In this document: positions 61,501-64,000 of the stretch, in pieces
How positions within the stretch are numbered: the first letter of the stretch is position 1
Layout of the letters: every line of letters begins with the position of its first letter
Origin: Sipunculus nudus
Taxonomy: Eukaryota; Annelida; Sipuncula; Golfingiida; Sipunculidae
Assembly (NCBI GenBank): GCA_026874595.1
Contig: CM049310.1
Coordinates: forward strand, 21,058,058 to 21,122,057
Reading direction: 5' to 3'
Length of the DNA: 64,000 nucleotides
Program-made: the position numbers and the translations under genes
The notes under the pieces: model-generated
Told to the model about the DNA's origin: nothing
What the model saw: only the letters and a program-made list of their open reading frames with translations
The model's database searches: none

Positions 61501-63982
61501 CAAATTTCTTTCCTGATAATAACGGATTGACAAATTGGTCACAGTGGCCATCTGTCCACATATTTGTTTATGAATGATAACTCCAGCTTGGATCAATATA
61601 TTGGTTTCAAACTTGATTCATATATAGCCCACCAATAAAGTAAGAACCGTTTTTATTTTTAGGTCAAATGTCGGTCAAATGTCAAGGCCACAGAGGTCAT
61701 CTGTCCACATATTTGTTTCCAGATGATAACTCCAGGTTTGATTGAAACATTAGTTTCAAACTTGACTAATATAAGGCTCACCACTAAAGTAAGAACCCTT
61801 TTGAATTTGGGGTCATGAGTTCAAAGTCACAGGACCTGGTTCTTTAAAAAGATTATGGATGCTTTTAAAGCCAAACTTTTCTTCCCAAACCTTCCATCTG
61901 CCACATTTACTCCCCTGCTAATTATTGGAATTGGAGAAACTAATAGATTTTGGGGTCCACAGGTCAAGGTCACAGGGCCCAGCCATTCACAAATTTGTTA
62001 ATGGATGATAACTCGAGATTGGGTGGACAGATTGGCTTCAAACTTCACAGGAACCGCATTTTGAGAAAGCTCATAACCATATCCTAATAGGCTTCTTCAG
62101 CTAATTATAAAAATATTCTCATAATTTCAGCTGAGTGCTGTGACCCACAGGTATTTGTATTTGTAATGTAATATGACTGACATTGTGTGCCATTATTTTT
62201 CAGTGTGTCTTGGTGCCGGTGGTGATCTGAAAGGAGCACATGAGGCTTTTAAGGAATGTATATCACTGAGGCGCAAGAAAGGCAATAATCAGATAGAGAA
62301 CTTTGCTGTTAGAAGAGTGAGTATATATTTAGCTTTTCAGGTTCTGTCACTGTGATCTTGTATTAATTATGTGACCCAAAAGATTTTTAATAAATCTTGA
62401 TGGTAAAAGACCGTGTGATGTGGCACTATTATCATGTGACATCAGACCTTGTAATAAATTAATTCTGAGACTTGGCAGCACTAAATATTCATGGTTCCCA
62501 GCTGTTCTGAAAATCAGGGAAAACTTTGTAATTGACTTTCTAATTTTCCATTCTCTAAAAAGATCAAGGAATGGGAGAAAATTACTCAACTCTGAAAAAA
62601 ACAATTTGAGTACATCCAATAGAAATAGTGGTCAGTCTGTTGTATTTTGTTCAGACAGCATTTCTACGGATAATCGGCTATGGCAGCTTTTCATTGTTGA
62701 ATTAGTTTGCAGTAAATATCCCCAAACTTTGAAACTTTACCAGGTAAAACACTTGGCTTACAGCCATGCTAGAAATCTAGGAAAACATGAAATATGTATC
62801 CCTTTTTCCTGCAAAAAAAGTTAGAGACTTTGAGAAAGAATTTCTCAAAATTAATTTGGGAAAGCCTGGCACTATTGCCATTTTGTGCCGCCGCTAGGCG
62901 ATTAAAGATCAAGCCGAGGGGCAGAAGGGGCTGCCTATATTTCATTAATATTGACAAAGTGAGTCAATTTTGTGCAGCTCAATTTGGCTTAAGAAAAAAA
63001 CAGTACAAAAAGATAAATCTTTTTACAAATAAAAATGCCCAAAACATATACAGATATATTCTGTGTTTCTATATTTACTGTATATTCTATGTTTCTATAT
63101 TTACTTATTATTGGTTCAGTTGTCTATTTTTTATTGATTTATGGAATGCAGTATTGATGAGCAGATCCATACAAGATTAATTTTCTTGATGTTTTACAAA
63201 AAAATTATTTGATGGAAGATATAACATGGTGAGTGGTGCTTTTTCCTGGATCACATTACAATGGTTGACTTATTATATGAATGTTTGTAGTGTGAGAAGT
63301 TTAAGAGAGCTGCACCCTCCAGGGAGCACTGTACCCTGCTGGCCCTGGAGGTGCTGTACTTGTGGCACACCATTCCACAATGCTCTAGAGAGGATGTACA
63401 AAAAATGGCTCAAGGTATTTGTTTGTCCTTTTAGTGCACATAAGCTGAGATTTCCATTAACTCATATTAACTCTATTTGAATTTCATCTAAGAAGCAAAA
63501 CTTGGTAGAAAGAGGGCATTTAACTTTTAATGAAAAAAACCCCTACAAAATGGTTTTCTGATTATATCAATCTGCTAACACATCTTTATGTCACAGTTTC
63601 TTTGTTATTTGTATGATAATAAACATTTTGATATTTTTCCTGTACTGCTGTTAATTGACAGCTGAGTATGATACTAATTATCCTGTTTCTTGACAATTTC
63701 ACTTACAATGCCTGAGATATGAACTAGCTTATGTTTGTTTTGAAATTTGTTTTATTGCTGTTCAGTGTAGTCCAGTGTGTAAGATTGACTTTACTGTATC
63801 TTTGTACGGATATAACTTGTTTATCCTCATTGCTGTGCTGTGTAATGTTGATAATACTGACATGGATGAGATTTGTTACTACAGAGTGCAGTGCTGTGAT
63901 GGACAAGAAGTTGCTTCACCTGAGCAGTCTCGTAGAAGGTGTGTTACAGCGTGAGCTAGGACAGCATGAGCTGGCTGTAACG
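52590..63982 (+). CDS. TTC39C: TTC39C-like tetratricopeptide repeat protein, twelve exons, 3' end beyond window
   Basis: Exons are 52590-52813, 55474-55522, 55741-55854, 56595-57085, 57798-57868, 58373-58470, 59953-60046, 60403-60457, 61020-61072, 62204-62316, 63291-63414 and 63885-63982. All are GT-AG with compatible phases, giving 528 residues of an expected 580-600. Diagnostic stretches in TTC39C order are GVNLMLNNDW near residue 60, QELSGYIKGGW, VRKAWKIYSK, GSVSFGFGLLHLCLAMLPPK, LIWYHTVIRPFFALDG, EESRWSKSYYAYLSA, KKGNNQIENFAV and EVLYLWHTIP. The start is the first ATG after an in-frame stop at 52572; a second Met is 36 codons on. The family is the TTC39/Iml2-type TPR scaffolds; vertebrate TTC39C is linked to cilia. 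An acidic insert (DNDEEEEEEN, about 196-205) is a local feature. Introns 4 and 9 hold mobile elements. Confidence 0.94.
52930..53245 (+). repeat. Direct repeat in TTC39C intron 1, copy 1
   Basis: About 300 bp, from CTCTATAAATAAAATATCAT to the phrase ATTCACATAACAAGCATGTT, recurs at about 54410-54680. A poly-G run (about 52898-52914) lies just before it. Confidence 0.7.
54347..54722 (+). repeat. Direct repeat in TTC39C intron 1, copy 2, with flanking 49-bp duplication
   Basis: Copy 2 of the 52.93-kb repeat (about 54410-54680) is bracketed by two copies of GATAGTGTTTTCTCATTAAA (about 54354 and 54681). This looks like an insertion with a duplicated flank, or a local segmental duplication. Confidence 0.65.
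56458..56573 (+). repeat. About 20-bp minisatellite before TTC39C exon 4
   Basis: Five or more degenerate copies of CAGATGGTCAGACTTA run to within about 20 bp of the exon 4 acceptor at 56594. It displaces a normal long pyrimidine tract; only the short TTTTTACTTTGCAG remains. Confidence 0.8.
57169..57447. mobile_element. 279-bp copy of the PIF/Harbinger-like MITE in TTC39C intron 4
   Basis: The ends match the 51.2-kb MITE (GGCCAAAAATAAAGTATGGT at left; inverse of GTGCCTGTGAACCAAACC at right). TAA flanks both sides (57166-57168 and 57448-57450), the complement of TTA. It is more eroded and shorter than its relative. Confidence 0.75.
58471..59952. other. TTC39C intron 6, no repeat recognised
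   Basis: The largest repeat-free intron of the gene. Open frames of up to 73 codons (59408) lack splice context in phase with the gene. Nothing else is seen. Confidence 0.4.
61281..62151 (+). mobile_element. Family B element in TTC39C intron 9
   Basis: The ends TTTAGCTCAACTGACTGCAA (61281) and TCAGCTGAGTGCTGTGACCC (about 62127) match the ends of the 19.2-21.8 kb element. The core has two clear units about 148 bp apart with CATCTGTCCACATATTTGTT (61550 and 61698) and a weaker third. The core is unrelated to the 330-bp units of the other copy. No coding capacity. Confidence 0.75.
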
Positions 63983-64000
63983 GTAAAAAATCAAAATTAC

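Overview
The window looks like AT-rich nuclear DNA from an animal, probably a marine invertebrate. The evidence is three intron-rich genes with GT-AG splice sites whose products read as clear animal orthologues. Around them is a dense mass of non-autonomous repeats with tandem-repeat cores, which resemble the pearl/Helitron-like elements described from molluscs. The species cannot be fixed from the sequence. No bacterial, organellar or viral gene was recognised.

Genes. (1) The 5' part of a CHD1L (ALC1) chromatin remodeller lies on the minus strand, 336-6431. Its six exons carry Snf2 motifs I, Ia, II and III, and the gene runs off the left edge. (2) A complete TRUB2 (mitochondrial TruB-type pseudouridine synthase) lies on the minus strand, 41056-46013. 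Its eight exons encode 323 aa, and serine stands where the catalytic aspartate is expected. (3) A nearly complete TTC39C (tetratricopeptide repeat protein) lies on the plus strand, 52590-63982. Twelve exons encode 528 aa, and the 3' end runs off the right edge. All exon phases join without a frameshift. TRUB2 and TTC39C are divergent and 6.6 kb apart.

The 34.6 kb between CHD1L and TRUB2 holds no recognisable host gene and is a layered transposon graveyard. It contains a decayed copy of the repeat here called family A (10.3-10.8 kb), a minisatellite next to a dead Ty3/gypsy RT-RNase H remnant (12.0-13.7 kb), a 145-bp tandem family ending in a hairpin (family C, 16.2-18.2 kb), a composite element with 330-bp units (family B, 19.2-21.8 kb) and a 4-kb foldback element (family D, 23.5-27.7 kb). 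Next come a 280-bp-unit family A element (27.9-29.6 kb), a palindrome (29.7 kb), a pogo-like TIR pair with nested insertions (30.2-33.7 kb) and a 13-unit, 278-bp array with higher-order repeats (34.0-38.8 kb).

Smaller TIR elements sit in CHD1L intron 1, downstream of TRUB2, between TRUB2 and TTC39C, and in TTC39C introns 4 and 9. The three genes have unrelated functions (chromatin remodelling, mitochondrial RNA modification, TPR scaffold) and nothing suggests they work as a unit. The most unusual signals are a fourfold tandem duplication of the CHD1L exon 5 splice acceptor, the TRUB2 Asp-to-Ser change, and repeat families in which conserved ends are paired with different tandem cores that share a 12-bp palindrome, GGTGGCGCCACC.
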